Shown here in pieces: positions 8,539-20,196 of a stretch of DNA of 64,000 nucleotides (positions within the stretch are counted from its first letter, which is position 1; each line of letters opens with the position of its first letter). The DNA is from Burkholderiales bacterium (lineage in GTDB: Bacteria > Pseudomonadota > Gammaproteobacteria > Burkholderiales > Casimicrobiaceae): assembly GCA_025354165.1 (NCBI GenBank), contig JANXNI010000081.1, forward strand, positions 1 through 64,000, written 5' to 3'. The notes beneath the pieces were generated by a model. That model was not told where the DNA came from. It worked only from the letters and a program-made list of their open reading frames with translations, and searched no databases. The position numbers and the translations under genes were made by a program.

Positions 8539-9332
8539 ACGGTATCGCGCGGTTACTGACAAAACTGGGCGCATCGGTCACCGGTGGCATCGCCCGTCTC
8601 GGTTTCGCCACCCGCTTTTTCGTGGCCATCCTGCGCTTGAGCGGTACTACGTTTGCGCGGCCGCAACTCCTGTTGCGCGAGGTTTATCAGGCGGGCGTGC
8701 TCTCTCTCATCATCATCCTGATGAGCGGCCTGTTTATCGGCATGGTGCTCGCGCTTCAGGGTTACGAAACACTGGTGCGATTTGGCGCGGCAGAATCGAT
8801 GGGCATGTTAGTCGCGCTCTCACTGGTGCGTGAGCTCGGGCCGGTGGTTTCGGCACTCCTCTTCGCAAGCCGGGCCGGATCCGCGATCACCGCTGAAATC
8901 GGCCTGATGAAGACCACCGAACAGCTCGCTGCGATGGAAGTGATGGCCGTCGATCCGATTGCTCGTGTCGTGGCTCCGCGATTCTGGGGCGGTGTCATCT
9001 CGCTTCCATTGCTGGCGGCGCTGTTTTCAACGCTCGGGATCTATGGCGGTTATCTGGTCGGCGTGCGCCTGATCGGCATCGATAGCGGTGCCTACTGGGG
9101 ACAGATGTCGGCGGCAGTTGACTGGAAATATGACATCCTGAACGGCGTCATCAAAAGCCTTGTCTTTGCGGTGGCTATCAGCCTGATTGCGGTGTTTGAA
9201 GGCTATGATGCAACACCCACCGCCGAGGGGGTCTCAGCCGCCACCACGCGAACTGTGGTGACCTCGGCGCTGGCGATTCTCGCCCTTGATTTTGTACTCA
9301 CGGTCATCATGTTCCGTGGTGGAGCTGGATAA
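8535..9332 (+). CDS. mlaE: Mla transporter permease MlaE
   Basis: MlaE is the inner-membrane permease of the MlaFEDB lipid transporter. The 265-residue product has an N-terminal amphipathic part, then several membrane helices and the conserved family stretch [18 protein letters not shown] followed by [12 protein letters not shown]. It begins with GTG inside the mlaF stop (GTGA overlap), which is typical of coupled translation. mlaD starts on the very next base after its stop. Confidence 0.95.
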   Translation: MNGIARLLTKLGASVTGGIARLGFATRFFVAILRLSGTTFARPQLLLREVYQAGVLSLIIILMSGLFIGMVLALQGYETLVRFGAAESMGMLVALSLVRELGPVVSALLFASRAGSAITAEIGLMKTTEQLAAMEVMAVDPIARVVAPRFWGGVISLPLLAALFSTLGIYGGYLVGVRLIGIDSGAYWGQMSAAVDWKYDILNGVIKSLVFAVAISLIAVFEGYDATPTAEGVSAATTRTVVTSALAILALDFVLTVIMFRGGAG

Positions 9333-9869
9333 ATGAACAAAAAAATTATTGATTTATGGGTCGGCATTTTCGTAGCGATCGGTTTGGCCGCGCTGCTGTT
9401 TCTTGCCTTAAAAGTGGGCAATCTGCTCACCTTCAGCGAGGATCGTAAAGGCTACGAACTCGAGGCCCACTTTGAAAATATTGGCGCGTTAAAACCGCGC
9501 GCGCAGGTCAAAAGTGCTGGCGTTGTCGTAGGACGCGTTGAATCGGTACGGCTCGACAAAAAAACGTATGAGGCGGTCGCCCGCTTGCATCTTTTCCCTG
9601 AATATCAGTTTAGTCGCGACACCATCGCCACGGTGTACACCTCAGGGCTGCTCGGCGATCAGTTCATTGGTCTGGAGCCGGGCGGTGACACCGTTATGCT
9701 GAAGGACGAAGACCAGATCAAGAAAACCCAATCTGCAATTCAAATCGAAAAACTGATTTCGCAGTTTATGTTCAGCAAGGCTCAGGAAACACCGGCGCCC
9801 GTTGCTGCAACGCCAACCCCAGCCGCGGCCGCCCCAGCAAAGGTAGCGACACCCGGAGCCAAACCATGA
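9333..9869 (+). CDS. mlaD: Mla MCE-domain protein MlaD
   Basis: MlaD forms a hexameric ring in the periplasm, anchored to the inner membrane, through which lipids pass to or from MlaC. The 178 residues comprise an N-terminal membrane anchor (about 8-26), an MCE domain (about 40-118, with LKPRAQVKSAGVVVGRV and SGLLGDQFIGLEPGG) and a C-terminal Ala/Pro-rich tail. It abuts mlaE directly and overlaps mlaA by four bases. Confidence 0.95.
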   Translation: MNKKIIDLWVGIFVAIGLAALLFLALKVGNLLTFSEDRKGYELEAHFENIGALKPRAQVKSAGVVVGRVESVRLDKKTYEAVARLHLFPEYQFSRDTIATVYTSGLLGDQFIGLEPGGDTVMLKDEDQIKKTQSAIQIEKLISQFMFSKAQETPAPVAATPTPAAAAPAKVATPGAKP

Positions 9870-10576
9870 GTCGTACTTTCATCGTGCATGGCGTCAGCGT
9901 GATCGCTGGACTCGTTGCGCTGACGCTTTCCGGATGCGCTTCATTCCGGGCCGCCGCACCCGGTGACCCGCTGGAACCGGTCAATCGTGGCATCTACTCG
10001 TTTAACAGTACGTTCGATCATTACCTGCTGAAACCTATCGCCAAAGGCTACGACGCTGCGGTGCCCAATCTGGTGAAAACGGGCGTCAGCAACGTGTTTC
10101 AAAACGCAGCGGACGCGCAGTCAGTTGTGAGCGATGCCTTGCAGCTCAAGGGCGCAAAAATGGGAGATGATCTCGGCCGCGTGATCATCAACACCACGTT
10201 AGGTATCGGCGGAATTTTTGACCACGCAAGCGCAATGGGCATCGAGCGTGGCAACGAGGATCTGGGGCAAACGCTCGGCTATTGGGGCATTGGCGCGGGC
10301 CCCTATGTTGTGATTCCGTTCCTGGGCCCCTCGTCGCTGCGCGACGCGGTGGCGCGCTACCCGGAAGGTTTGTATGACCCCATCTCAACGCTGTCATCCG
10401 TACCGGTGCGCAACTCGTTACTGGGTGTGCGTGCGGTGGATGCGCGCGTGGGACTGTTCCCGGCTGAGAGCCTGATGAATCAGGCGGCGCTGGATCGCTA
10501 CACATTTTTGCGCTCTGCTTACTTGCAGCGGCGACAGAGCCTCGTGCTGGACGGTAAACGTCCAAAAGATGAATAA
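9866..10576 (+). CDS. mlaA: Outer-membrane lipoprotein MlaA (VacJ)
   Basis: MlaA sits in the outer membrane and removes mislocalised phospholipids from its outer leaflet, handing them to MlaC. The 236-residue protein has a lipoprotein signal with lipobox LSGC at residues 22-25, then the family stretch DPLEPVNRGIYSFNSTFD and IINTTLGIGGIFDHA, and GQTLGYWGIGAGPYVVIPFLGPSS. Its place inside the mla operon, between mlaD and mlaC, is common in betaproteobacteria but not in E. coli, where vacJ is separate. Confidence 0.95.
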   Translation: MSRTFIVHGVSVIAGLVALTLSGCASFRAAAPGDPLEPVNRGIYSFNSTFDHYLLKPIAKGYDAAVPNLVKTGVSNVFQNAADAQSVVSDALQLKGAKMGDDLGRVIINTTLGIGGIFDHASAMGIERGNEDLGQTLGYWGIGAGPYVVIPFLGPSSLRDAVARYPEGLYDPISTLSSVPVRNSLLGVRAVDARVGLFPAESLMNQAALDRYTFLRSAYLQRRQSLVLDGKRPKDE

Positions 10577-10592
10577 AAGGAATTTGAGCAGT

Positions 10593-11192
10593 ATGAAACG
10601 TAACAAATTGATCGCGATGTTCGCGTCGGTCGCACTCTTGGCATTGATGCCGGCCTCCGCGCAGGTTGCGCCTGACGAGATGGTAAAAACTGCCGCGACG
10701 GCGGTCACCTCCGTGCTCAAAAGCGACCCCGCCATCCTCGGCAACCCCGCCAAGCTGAAAGAGCTGATCGAGAATAAACTGCTCCCGAACTTCAATTTTC
10801 AGCGCATGACTCAGCTCGCAATGGGCCGTAACTGGGCCAAAGCCTCGCCCGAGCAGCAAACGGCGTTGACCAAAGAATTCCAGACCCTTCTGGTGCGCAC
10901 CTACTCCGGCGCGCTCGCGAGCTTTCGCAACAACACCATCGATTACAAGCCCTTGCGCATGGCGGCTGGCGAGACCGACGTTACCGTAAAAACCGTGGTT
11001 AATCAGGCTAATGGTCAAGGCATCCCGATTGATTATTCGCTCGAAAAAGCTGCCGATGGCAATTGGAAAGCCTACGACATCATCGTCGCTGGCGTCAGCC
11101 TTGTCACCAACTATCGCGACGAATTCAATACTGTCATTCGCGACCAGAGCGTTGATGCGCTGATCAAGCAGTTGCAGGCAAAAAACAAGTAG
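10593..11192 (+). CDS. mlaC: Periplasmic phospholipid carrier MlaC
   Basis: MlaC ferries phospholipid between MlaA and MlaFEDB. The 199-residue product begins with a Sec signal (KRNKLIAMFASVALLALM, cleavage after ASA), followed by the family core VKTAATAVTSVLKSDPA, NFQRMTQLAMGRNWAKA and YDIIVAGVSLVTNYRDEF. An in-frame ATG at 10569 inside mlaA would add eight residues; the start at 10593 is preferred because the signal peptide begins there. Confidence 0.94.
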   Translation: MKRNKLIAMFASVALLALMPASAQVAPDEMVKTAATAVTSVLKSDPAILGNPAKLKELIENKLLPNFNFQRMTQLAMGRNWAKASPEQQTALTKEFQTLLVRTYSGALASFRNNTIDYKPLRMAAGETDVTVKTVVNQANGQGIPIDYSLEKAADGNWKAYDIIVAGVSLVTNYRDEFNTVIRDQSVDALIKQLQAKNK

Positions 11193-11194
11193 TT

Positions 11195-11431
11195 ATGCAG
11201 CTTTCCGGGCCGCTCACCTTTGCCAACGTGCCCGCTTTGTGGGAAACGTTTGTAGTCGATGCCGTCGGTAAAGAGCGTATTGACGTCTCCGCCGTGACAG
11301 AGGTCGATTCGGCGGGGCTCGCCCTCATTTCGGCACTGAAGCGAAAAGCCGGACCACAATGCCGGGTGGTTGGTTTGACCGCGAAATTGGCTACGCTTGC
11401 CTCCGCCTACGACGTCGAAGCGCTGTTCTAA
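11195..11431 (+). CDS. mlaB: Mla STAS-domain protein MlaB
   Basis: MlaB is a small cytoplasmic STAS protein that binds MlaF and is needed for complex assembly and ATPase activity. The 78 residues hold the STAS core with IDVSAVTEVDSAGLALISAL, where the D-S-A-G loop is the phosphorylatable-type site. It starts two bases after the mlaC stop. It is shorter than E. coli MlaB but complete for the domain. Confidence 0.9.
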   Translation: MQLSGPLTFANVPALWETFVVDAVGKERIDVSAVTEVDSAGLALISALKRKAGPQCRVVGLTAKLATLASAYDVEALF

Positions 11432-11493
11432 TCCTCAGAACCCGGCTCGGGCGCTTGCTGCCCTAAAATCAGCAGGCTTAACCGAAGGCCTTC

Positions 11494-12408
11494 GTGATTT
11501 CTGATTCATCTGTCCCTGCTGTTGATTTAGTCGACATCAGCAAATCCTACCCCAATGTTCGCGCGCTCAACCACGTTTCACTGCGTGTCGAGCAGGGCGA
11601 ATTTTTTGCGTTGCTCGGCCCGAACGGTGCGGGCAAAACCACGCTTATTAGCATCCTTGCCGGACTAACGCGCGCCGACAGTGGCACCGCGAAAATCATG
11701 GGCTTCGATACGATTTCTGATTACCGCAACGCGCGCAAAAATCTCGGCGTCGTGCCGCAGGAGCTGGTGTTTGATCCCTTCTTCACGGTGCGCGAAACGC
11801 TGGCCATCCAGGCCAAGTATTACGGCGTGACCAAAGCCGACGCGTGGATCGATGAAATCCTGCATAACCTCGACTTGACGGATAAGGCCAACGCCAACAT
11901 GCGTGCGCTTTCCGGCGGCATGAAACGTCGCGTGCTGGTCGGGCAAGCGCTCGTGCACAAACCGCCCGTCATTGTGCTCGATGAGCCGACAGCGGGCGTC
12001 GATGTTGAGCTGCGGCAAAACCTGTGGACCTTCATCAAACGTTTGAACAACGAAGGGCACACCATTATTTTGACCACGCATTACATCGAAGAGGCCGAGG
12101 CGATGTGCGCCCGCGTGGCGATGCTTAAAAATGGCGAAGTTGTGGCGCTTGATACGACGGCCAATTTGCTGCGGGGTATGGCCGGGATTACCGTGCAGGT
12201 GTCCGCTGCCTCGTTGCCGCCGTCGTGGCGTGAACGCGCTGAGACGCAGGCGAGCGGCGCGGTGGGCTTCACGCTGAGTGGATACGCCGAACTCGAATCC
12301 ATGCTCGCGGCGTTTCGCGATGCCAATATCGCAATTAAGGAAATGAAGCTTGGCGAAGCCGACCTTGAGCAAGCCTTTTTGCGGTTGACGTCGAAGGAGG
12401 CTGCATGA
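11494..12408 (+). CDS. ABC-2 type transporter ATPase (YadG-like)
   Basis: The 304-residue protein is the ATP-binding subunit of an ABC-2 exporter: Walker A GPNGAGKTT, signature LSGGMKRR, Walker B VIVLDEPTAGVD, and a C-terminal extension of about 80 residues typical of the YadG/DrrA class. The start is GTG at 11494. The next gene, the permease, overlaps it by four bases. The pair follows mlaB in the same direction. The exported substrate is unknown; the position beside mla may suggest an envelope role, which is inference. Confidence 0.9.
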   Translation: MISDSSVPAVDLVDISKSYPNVRALNHVSLRVEQGEFFALLGPNGAGKTTLISILAGLTRADSGTAKIMGFDTISDYRNARKNLGVVPQELVFDPFFTVRETLAIQAKYYGVTKADAWIDEILHNLDLTDKANANMRALSGGMKRRVLVGQALVHKPPVIVLDEPTAGVDVELRQNLWTFIKRLNNEGHTIILTTHYIEEAEAMCARVAMLKNGEVVALDTTANLLRGMAGITVQVSAASLPPSWRERAETQASGAVGFTLSGYAELESMLAAFRDANIAIKEMKLGEADLEQAFLRLTSKEAA

Positions 12409-13258
12409 ATCCCGTCCCCATTCAGGCGAGTCAGGCGAATCAGACCGCTGCACCCCTTATCGTCGCATCATCCGTTGCGCCGCACTCGTCACCGCTCCTG
12501 GGTCCAGGTTTTCAGGCGCTCTTCTACAAGGAATGCCTGCGTTTCTGGAAGGTCGCTGCGCAAACGGTGGTGGCTCCCGTCGTCACAACATTGCTCTATC
12601 TGCTCATTTTTTCGCATGTGCTTCAGGGTACCGCCAAAGTATTCGATGGACGCGTGAGCTACGGCGAATTTCTGATCCCCGGTCTCATCATGATGGCGAT
12701 CCTGCAGAACGCGTTTGCCAACAGTTCGTCCTCGCTGATTCAGTCGAAAATGATGCGAAGTCTGATCTTCATACTGTTGCCGCCGATCACGTCGCTGGAG
12801 ATTTTCTGCGCGTATGTGTTCGGCTCAATGGTGCGGGGACTCTGCGTCGGCCTGGGTGTTTGGCTAATTACCCTGCCATTCATCCCTGCCAGCGTGCTGC
12901 ATCCGCTCTGGGTGATTGCCTTTGCGGCGGGCGGCAGCGCCATCATGGGCACGCTCGGTTTGATCGCTGGCATCTGGTCGGAAAAATTTGACCATCTCGC
13001 GCTCTTTCAAAACTTCATCATCATGCCGCTCACGTTTCTTTCGGGCGTGTTTTATTCGATTCATTCGTTGCCGGCCTTCTGGCAAAGTTTGTCGCACTTC
13101 AATCCTTTTTTCTACATGATCGACGGCTTCCGTTTCGGCTTCTTCGGCCTCTCGGACTTGAGCCCGTGGCTATCGCTCTCGGTCGTCATGTTTTTCGTCG
13201 TTCTCCTCTCCATCGTTGCCATGCGGATGCTGGCGACGGGTTACAAACTGAGACAGTA

Positions 13259-13259
<1 letters not shown>
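12405..13259 (+). CDS. ABC-2 type transporter permease (YadH-like)
   Basis: The 284-residue integral membrane protein has about six transmembrane helices after a 35-residue cytoplasmic N-terminus, with the ABC-2 membrane signature region QNFIIMPLTFLSGVFYSI. It starts within the ATPase stop and its own stop (TAA) shares one base with the bolA start, so ATPase, permease and bolA look co-translated. Substrate unknown. Confidence 0.9.
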
Positions 13260-15406
<2,147 letters not shown>

Positions 15407-15410
15407 GTAG

Positions 15411-15437
15411 ACTGTGGGAGCGGTTTTGCCACGATTG
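15411..15437 (+). repeat. REP-like sequence after hisG
   Basis: Five bases after the hisG stop lies TGTGGGAGCGGTTTTGCCACGA, which folds on itself (GTGG/CCAC and CGG/CCG-like pairing) and resembles the GTAGGAGCG REP class and the copy at 18017. It is a single unit here, with no inverted partner nearby. Confidence 0.6.
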
Positions 15438-15491
15438 CTGCGCTTGGTAAAAATCGCAGTAGAACTGCCCTCACAGGCAAGGCACGCTCAT

Positions 15492-15607
15492 TAGCTTTTT
15501 CTCGGAATGACCATTGTATGTGGGCCAGGGGCCCAATATGCAAAATATCGACAAACCCATAATTTGCGCTATACCCCTTGATAAATGGTGATTACAGACA
15601 AAAGCTG
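15492..15607. repeat. 116-bp palindromic intergenic element, copy 2 (hisG-hisD gap)
   Basis: Begins TAGCTTTTTCTCGGAATG, has GTGGGCC about 30 bases in, is centred exactly on TCGA (15548-15551), and ends ACAAAAGCTG, the mirror of the start. Length and symmetry match copy 1 to the base. It sits inside the his operon, ending 18 bases before the hisD ATG. Confidence 0.8.
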
Positions 15608-15625
15608 ATAGGCAACCCAGACTCC

Positions 15626-16918
15626 ATGAAACTCCTGAATTCCACCTCCGATGATTTCAACGCCACTCTGGATGCGCTGACGCATCACGCCGGAGCGCTC
15701 GATGCGGACGTAGATGCGAGAGTGGCGGAAATTCTGGCCGATGTGCGCGCTCGAGGCGATGCGGCAGTGCTCGATTACACGCGCAAATTTGATCGGTTGG
15801 ATGCGCCGTCAATGGTAACGCTCGAACTCTCAAAAGACGAGATGAAAACCGCATTTGACGCGCTTGATCCTGAGCTTAAATCCGCGTTGATACTGGCGCG
15901 TGATCGCATCGATGCGTATCACCGTCGCCAGGTCGCTGAGAGCTGGCGCTACACGGAAGCGGACGGAACGCAGCTAGGTGTGCAGATCACACCGCTGGAT
16001 CGCGTGGGTCTCTACGTGCCGGGTGGTAAAGCGGCGTACCCGTCGTCGCTCTTGATGAATGCGGTGCCCGCGAAGGTTGCTGGTGTCAAAGAAATCATTA
16101 TGGTCGTTCCAACGCCAGACGGCGTGAAGAACGCGACGGTGCTCGCCGCCGCGCATCTGGCGGGCGTGGATCGCGTGTTCACTATCGGCGGTGCGCAGGC
16201 CGTCGGGGCGATGGCTTTCGGTACGGCGACCGTGCCGCAGGTTGACAAGATCATTGGCCCCGGCAATGCCTATGTCGCTGCGGCCAAGCGCCGCGTGTTC
16301 GGCATCGTTGGCATCGACATGATCGCCGGCCCTTCGGAAATCCTCGTAATTGCCGACGAAAACGCGAACCCCGATTGGGTCGCGATGGATCTGTTTTCTC
16401 AAGCGGAGCATGATGAAGTCGCGCAGTCTATTTTGCTCACGCCATCTGAGGCGCTGATCGCCGCAGTACAAGCGAGTATTGAAAAGCTGCTACCCACGAT
16501 GCCACGCAAAGACATCATCGCTGCGTCGCTGGCTGGTCGTGGCGCAATCGTCAAAACGCGCTCGCTAGAAGAGGCGTGCGATATCAGCAATCGCATCGCG
16601 CCGGAGCATCTGGAATTGTCCGTGGCTGACCCGGAAAAACTGCTGCCGTTGCTGCGTCATGCAGGCGCGATTTTCATGGGTTACGGCAGCAGCGAAGCGC
16701 TCGGCGATTACGTGGCTGGCACCAATCATGTGCTGCCGACGTCGCGCTCAGCTCGTTTCTCTTCGCCGCTTGGTGTGTACGATTTTCAGAAGCGCACGAG
16801 CATTATTTACGCGTCGGCGCAGGGTGCAAACACGCTGGGCAAGGCTGCGGCGACACTGGCCTACGCCGAAGGCTTGCAGGCGCACGCGCGCGCTGCCGAA
16901 TTGAGGATGGAAAAATGA
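15626..16918 (+). CDS. hisD: Histidinol dehydrogenase
   Basis: HisD oxidises L-histidinol to L-histidine in two NAD+-dependent steps, the end of the pathway; it is a zinc enzyme. The 430-residue protein has [18 protein letters not shown], the signature [15 protein letters not shown] and [11 protein letters not shown], and the C-terminal [22 protein letters not shown] at 15578 would add 16 residues, but those lie inside the palindromic element, so ATG 15626 is the better start. Overlaps hisC by four bases. Confidence 0.97.
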   Translation: MKLLNSTSDDFNATLDALTHHAGALDADVDARVAEILADVRARGDAAVLDYTRKFDRLDAPSMVTLELSKDEMKTAFDALDPELKSALILARDRIDAYHRRQVAESWRYTEADGTQLGVQITPLDRVGLYVPGGKAAYPSSLLMNAVPAKVAGVKEIIMVVPTPDGVKNATVLAAAHLAGVDRVFTIGGAQAVGAMAFGTATVPQVDKIIGPGNAYVAAAKRRVFGIVGIDMIAGPSEILVIADENANPDWVAMDLFSQAEHDEVAQSILLTPSEALIAAVQASIEKLLPTMPRKDIIAASLAGRGAIVKTRSLEEACDISNRIAPEHLELSVADPEKLLPLLRHAGAIFMGYGSSEALGDYVAGTNHVLPTSRSARFSSPLGVYDFQKRTSIIYASAQGANTLGKAAATLAYAEGLQAHARAAELRMEK

Positions 16919-18021
16919 CCAACGACGGCAAAACCGCCATGCGGGAACGCATCGCACAAACCGTGCGCCCCGAAGTGCAAGCCATGCGCGCCTACCCGGT
17001 CACGCCGCCGTGGACGGGCATCAAGATCGAGCTGATGGAGGACAACCATCTCGATTCCCCTCAGTCCGCGCCTGCCATGCGCGCAGCACTGGCGAAGGCT
17101 GTCTCTGAGGCGGCATTCAATCGCTACCCTGATCCCGCCGCGCCCGAACTCAAGGCCAAGCTGCGCGAAAAGCTCGGCATTGCCGCGCATCACGGCATCA
17201 TTCTCGGCTCCGGGTCGGACGAAATCATCACCATGATTTCGATGGCGATTCTTTCTGGCGGCGGCACAGTGCTCTCGCTTGAGCCCTCATTTGCTGTGTT
17301 CAAAAATGCAGCGAATGCAGTGGCGGGCCGCTACGTCAGCGTGCCGCTTAACGCAGATTTTTCGCTGGATCTCGATGCCACGCTTGCCGCGATCAAACGC
17401 GAGCAGCCGAAGCTCGTATGGATCGTGTTCCCGAACAACCCAACGGGAAATGCTTATCCTGACGAAGCGGTGGCAGCGATCATCCGCGCCACGCCGGGCC
17501 TGGTCGTCATCGACGAAGCTTACGAGCCGTTTGCTCAGCGTTCGTGGATGTCGCGGCTCGACGAATTTCCAAATCTACTGGTCATGCGCACGCTCTCCAA
17601 AATCGGCCTTGCGGGTGTGCGCCTTGGCTACGCATTCGGCGCGCCGGAGTGGATCAACGAGATCGACAAAGTTCGCGGGCCGTTTAACGTTGGCGTGTTG
17701 CAGCAGGTCGCGGCAACGGTGATGCTTGATCACTACGACGAGCTCAAGCGTCACGCCGCGTCGATGATCGCCGAACGCGAACGCCTGTTTGCCGCACTCA
17801 ACGCGTTACCGGGTGTCACGCCGTTTCCGTCAGTCGCGAATTTCGTGCTGGCCCGATTTCCGGATGCCACAGCGGTTCACGAAGGCCTGAAGGCGCGCGG
17901 CATTCTCGTTAAAAACGTGTCGGCGCAGCATCCGTTGATGATCAATACGCTGCGCATTTCGGTCGGCAAACCGGATGAAATGGATCAATTGCTGGCGGCG
18001 CTGAAGGCATTGGTGCTGTAG
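16915..18021 (+). CDS. hisC: Histidinol-phosphate aminotransferase
   Basis: HisC is a PLP enzyme that turns imidazole-acetol phosphate into histidinol phosphate. The 368-residue protein has [23 protein letters not shown] and the PLP-lysine motif [17 protein letters not shown], all conserved. It starts within the hisD stop codon (ATGA). Its stop codon forms part of a REP-like repeat that runs into the hisC-hisB gap. Confidence 0.96.
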   Translation: MTNDGKTAMRERIAQTVRPEVQAMRAYPVTPPWTGIKIELMEDNHLDSPQSAPAMRAALAKAVSEAAFNRYPDPAAPELKAKLREKLGIAAHHGIILGSGSDEIITMISMAILSGGGTVLSLEPSFAVFKNAANAVAGRYVSVPLNADFSLDLDATLAAIKREQPKLVWIVFPNNPTGNAYPDEAVAAIIRATPGLVVIDEAYEPFAQRSWMSRLDEFPNLLVMRTLSKIGLAGVRLGYAFGAPEWINEIDKVRGPFNVGVLQQVAATVMLDHYDELKRHAASMIAERERLFAALNALPGVTPFPSVANFVLARFPDATAVHEGLKARGILVKNVSAQHPLMINTLRISVGKPDEMDQLLAALKALVL

Positions 18022-18107
18022 GAGCGGTTCTGCCGCGATCAACCTTTTTCAATTTTCGGCGGGCGCGGCGACGCGCCTCTGCGCGCGCTAAGTCCGCGCT
18101 CCTACAA
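18017..18107. repeat. REP-like inverted pair (BIME-like) between hisC and hisB
   Basis: The left unit TGTAGGAGCGGTTCTGCCGC starts at the hisC stop codon; the right unit (about 18081-18107) is inverted and reads, on the minus strand, TTGTAGGAGCGCGGACTTAG followed by CGCGC. Each unit can fold by itself and the two can pair. This is the arrangement of REP pairs in other proteobacteria. It ends eight bases before the hisB ATG. Confidence 0.7.
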
Positions 18108-18114
18108 TATCGCC

Positions 18115-18717
18115 ATGAACACTTTTGCCCCCCGCATCGCCGCCGTCGAACGCAACACCAAAGAGACGCAGATCAAGGTTTCGATCAACCTTGATGGCAC
18201 TGGCAAGGCCGACCTCAACACCGGTGTGCCGTTTCTCGATCACATGCTCGACCAGCTCGCGCGGCACGGCATGATGGACGTGATGGTGCACGCCAATGGC
18301 GACCTGCACATCGACGCGCACCACACGGTGGAAGACATCGGCATCACGCTGGGGCAGGCGTTCAAGCAAGCGGCGGGTGACAAGGCGGGCATTTATCGCT
18401 ACGGGCATTCGTATGTGCCTTTGGACGAGGCATTATCGCGCGTGGTGATTGACCTTTCTGGTCGCCCTGGGCTTGAATTTAATGTGCCGTTCACACGCGC
18501 CATGATCGGCACGTTTGATGTTGATTTGACGCATGAGTTTTTTCAGGGCTTCGTGAATCACGCGCTGGTTACGTTGCACATTGACAACCTCAAAGGCGAC
18601 AACGCGCATCACCAGTGCGAGACCGTGTTCAAGGCGTTCGCACGGGCTTTGCGCATCGCGTGCGAACGCGATGCGCGTGCGGCGGGCGTGGTGGTTTCGA
18701 CTAAAGGCGTGCTCTAG
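18115..18717 (+). CDS. hisB: Imidazoleglycerol-phosphate dehydratase
   Basis: HisB (single-function form) dehydrates IGP to imidazole-acetol phosphate using manganese. The 200-residue length fits the dehydratase alone, without the phosphatase domain found in enterobacteria, so a separate histidinol phosphatase must exist elsewhere. Motifs: [32 protein letters not shown] and the C-terminal [16 protein letters not shown]. It follows hisC after the REP pair and precedes hisH by eight bases. Confidence 0.97.
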   Translation: MNTFAPRIAAVERNTKETQIKVSINLDGTGKADLNTGVPFLDHMLDQLARHGMMDVMVHANGDLHIDAHHTVEDIGITLGQAFKQAAGDKAGIYRYGHSYVPLDEALSRVVIDLSGRPGLEFNVPFTRAMIGTFDVDLTHEFFQGFVNHALVTLHIDNLKGDNAHHQCETVFKAFARALRIACERDARAAGVVVSTKGVL

Positions 18718-18725
18718 TTCGATCT

Positions 18726-19388
18726 ATGCAAACCATCGCAATCGTCGACTACGGCATGGGCAATCTGCGCTCGGTGGCGAAGGCGTTTTCGCATGTCGCG
18801 CCGGATCAGCGCGTATTGATCACCAGCGACGCCAAAGAAATCGCCGGTGCCGAACGCGTGGTGCTGCCCGGCCAAGCCGCGATGCCCGAGAGCATGGCGG
18901 CGCTCAACGCCTCCGGTCTGCGCGATGTGCTGAATCAAGTTTCGCGCGAAAAACCGTTCCTCGGTGTTTGTCTCGGCCTGCAAATGTTTTTCGAGACGAG
19001 CGAAGAGGGGCCACCAGGCGTCGGAACGCCCGCGCTAGGGTGGTTAAAAGGCCGCGTAGCGCGTTTCCCGAAGCCGCATGTAGATCTGGACGGAAGCGTG
19101 CTCAAAGTGCCTCATATGGGCTGGAATGCGGTGCATTTCCCCGAATCCGCACGCTCCCACCCGTGTTGGGCGGGCGTGGCAGAAGGAAGCGCGTTTTATT
19201 TTGCGCACAGCTTCTACGCGGTGCCCGCCGACGAAGCGGCGGTCGCGGGCATTACTGAATATCCGCGTCCAATCGGCGTAGCAGTGGCGCAGGCCAACAT
19301 TTTTGCGGTACAGTTCCATCCTGAAAAAAGCGCGGACGCGGGATTGCGTGTGCTACAAAATTTCTCGACCTGGAACGGATCGTTTTAG
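18726..19388 (+). CDS. hisH: Imidazole glycerol phosphate synthase, glutaminase subunit
   Basis: HisH releases ammonia from glutamine and passes it to HisF. The 220-residue protein has the class-I glutaminase triad: nucleophile Cys in LGVCLGLQMFFE and His/Glu in VQFHPEKSADAG. The oxyanion-side PG motif is VVLPGQAA. It pairs with hisF, which lies two genes downstream after hisA. Confidence 0.97.
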   Translation: MQTIAIVDYGMGNLRSVAKAFSHVAPDQRVLITSDAKEIAGAERVVLPGQAAMPESMAALNASGLRDVLNQVSREKPFLGVCLGLQMFFETSEEGPPGVGTPALGWLKGRVARFPKPHVDLDGSVLKVPHMGWNAVHFPESARSHPCWAGVAEGSAFYFAHSFYAVPADEAAVAGITEYPRPIGVAVAQANIFAVQFHPEKSADAGLRVLQNFSTWNGSF

Positions 19389-19457
19389 CGCCGTTCACAT
19401 CACCTAAAGTTTCCATCCAGCAGCGAATTCGCCGCACCAGCTCTTCAATATTTCCCC

Positions 19458-20186
19458 ATGCTAGTCATCCCAGCCATTGATCTCAAAGACGGTCATTGCG
19501 TGCGCCTGCGTCAAGGCGATATGGACAACGTCACGGTGTTCTCCGAGGACCCGGCCGCGATGGCGCGCCACTGGGTCGATCAAGGGGCGACACGTTTGCA
19601 TCTGGTTGATCTGAACGGCGCGGTTCAGGGCAAGCCGATCAACGAGCGCGCGATCAAAGCGATCCTCTCGGAAGTGGGCGAGGAAATTGAGGTGCAGTTG
19701 GGCGGCGGTATTCGCGATCTCGACATCATCGAGCGCTATCTCGACGACGGCATTGATTACGTCATCATCGGCACCGCAGCGGTCAAAAACCCCGGCTTCC
19801 TGCACGACGCCTGCAACGCCTTCCCGGGCACCGTAATCGTCGGCCTCGATGCCAAAGACGGAAAGATTGCCATCGACGGCTGGAGCAAACTCACCGGCCA
19901 CGACGCCCTCGACCTCGGCAAGCGCTTCGAGGACTACGGAATCGAAGGCATCATCTATACGGACATCGGTCGTGACGGCATGGGCACGGGAATCAATATC
20001 GAAGCGACAGTGCGTCTTGCGCAGCCGCTGCGCGTGCCGGTTTATGCGTCGGGCGGGATTCACAATGTTGAGCACATCAAGCTTCTGAAGCCGTATCAGG
20101 CAGATGGCATTGCGGGTGTGGTTTGTGGTCGCGCTTTGTATGAAGGCACGCTGGATTTTCGCGCGGCTGTCGCGGCGCTTAAGTGA
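19458..20186 (+). CDS. hisA: ProFAR isomerase HisA
   Basis: HisA carries out the Amadori rearrangement of ProFAR to PRFAR on a TIM barrel. The 242-residue protein has the catalytic Asp pair at [14 protein letters not shown] (near residue 8) and [11 protein letters not shown] (near residue 173), and the phosphate-binding GG at QLGGGIRD and ASGGIHN. It ends 10 bases before the hisF ATG. Confidence 0.97.
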   Translation: MLVIPAIDLKDGHCVRLRQGDMDNVTVFSEDPAAMARHWVDQGATRLHLVDLNGAVQGKPINERAIKAILSEVGEEIEVQLGGGIRDLDIIERYLDDGIDYVIIGTAAVKNPGFLHDACNAFPGTVIVGLDAKDGKIAIDGWSKLTGHDALDLGKRFEDYGIEGIIYTDIGRDGMGTGINIEATVRLAQPLRVPVYASGGIHNVEHIKLLKPYQADGIAGVVCGRALYEGTLDFRAAVAALK

Positions 20187-20196
20187 GCGTTCGCTG

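Noticed and set aside
15578-15625. TTG start giving HisD 16 extra residues
   Set aside because: These codons come from the palindromic repeat, and HisD homologues start near the ATG at 15626.
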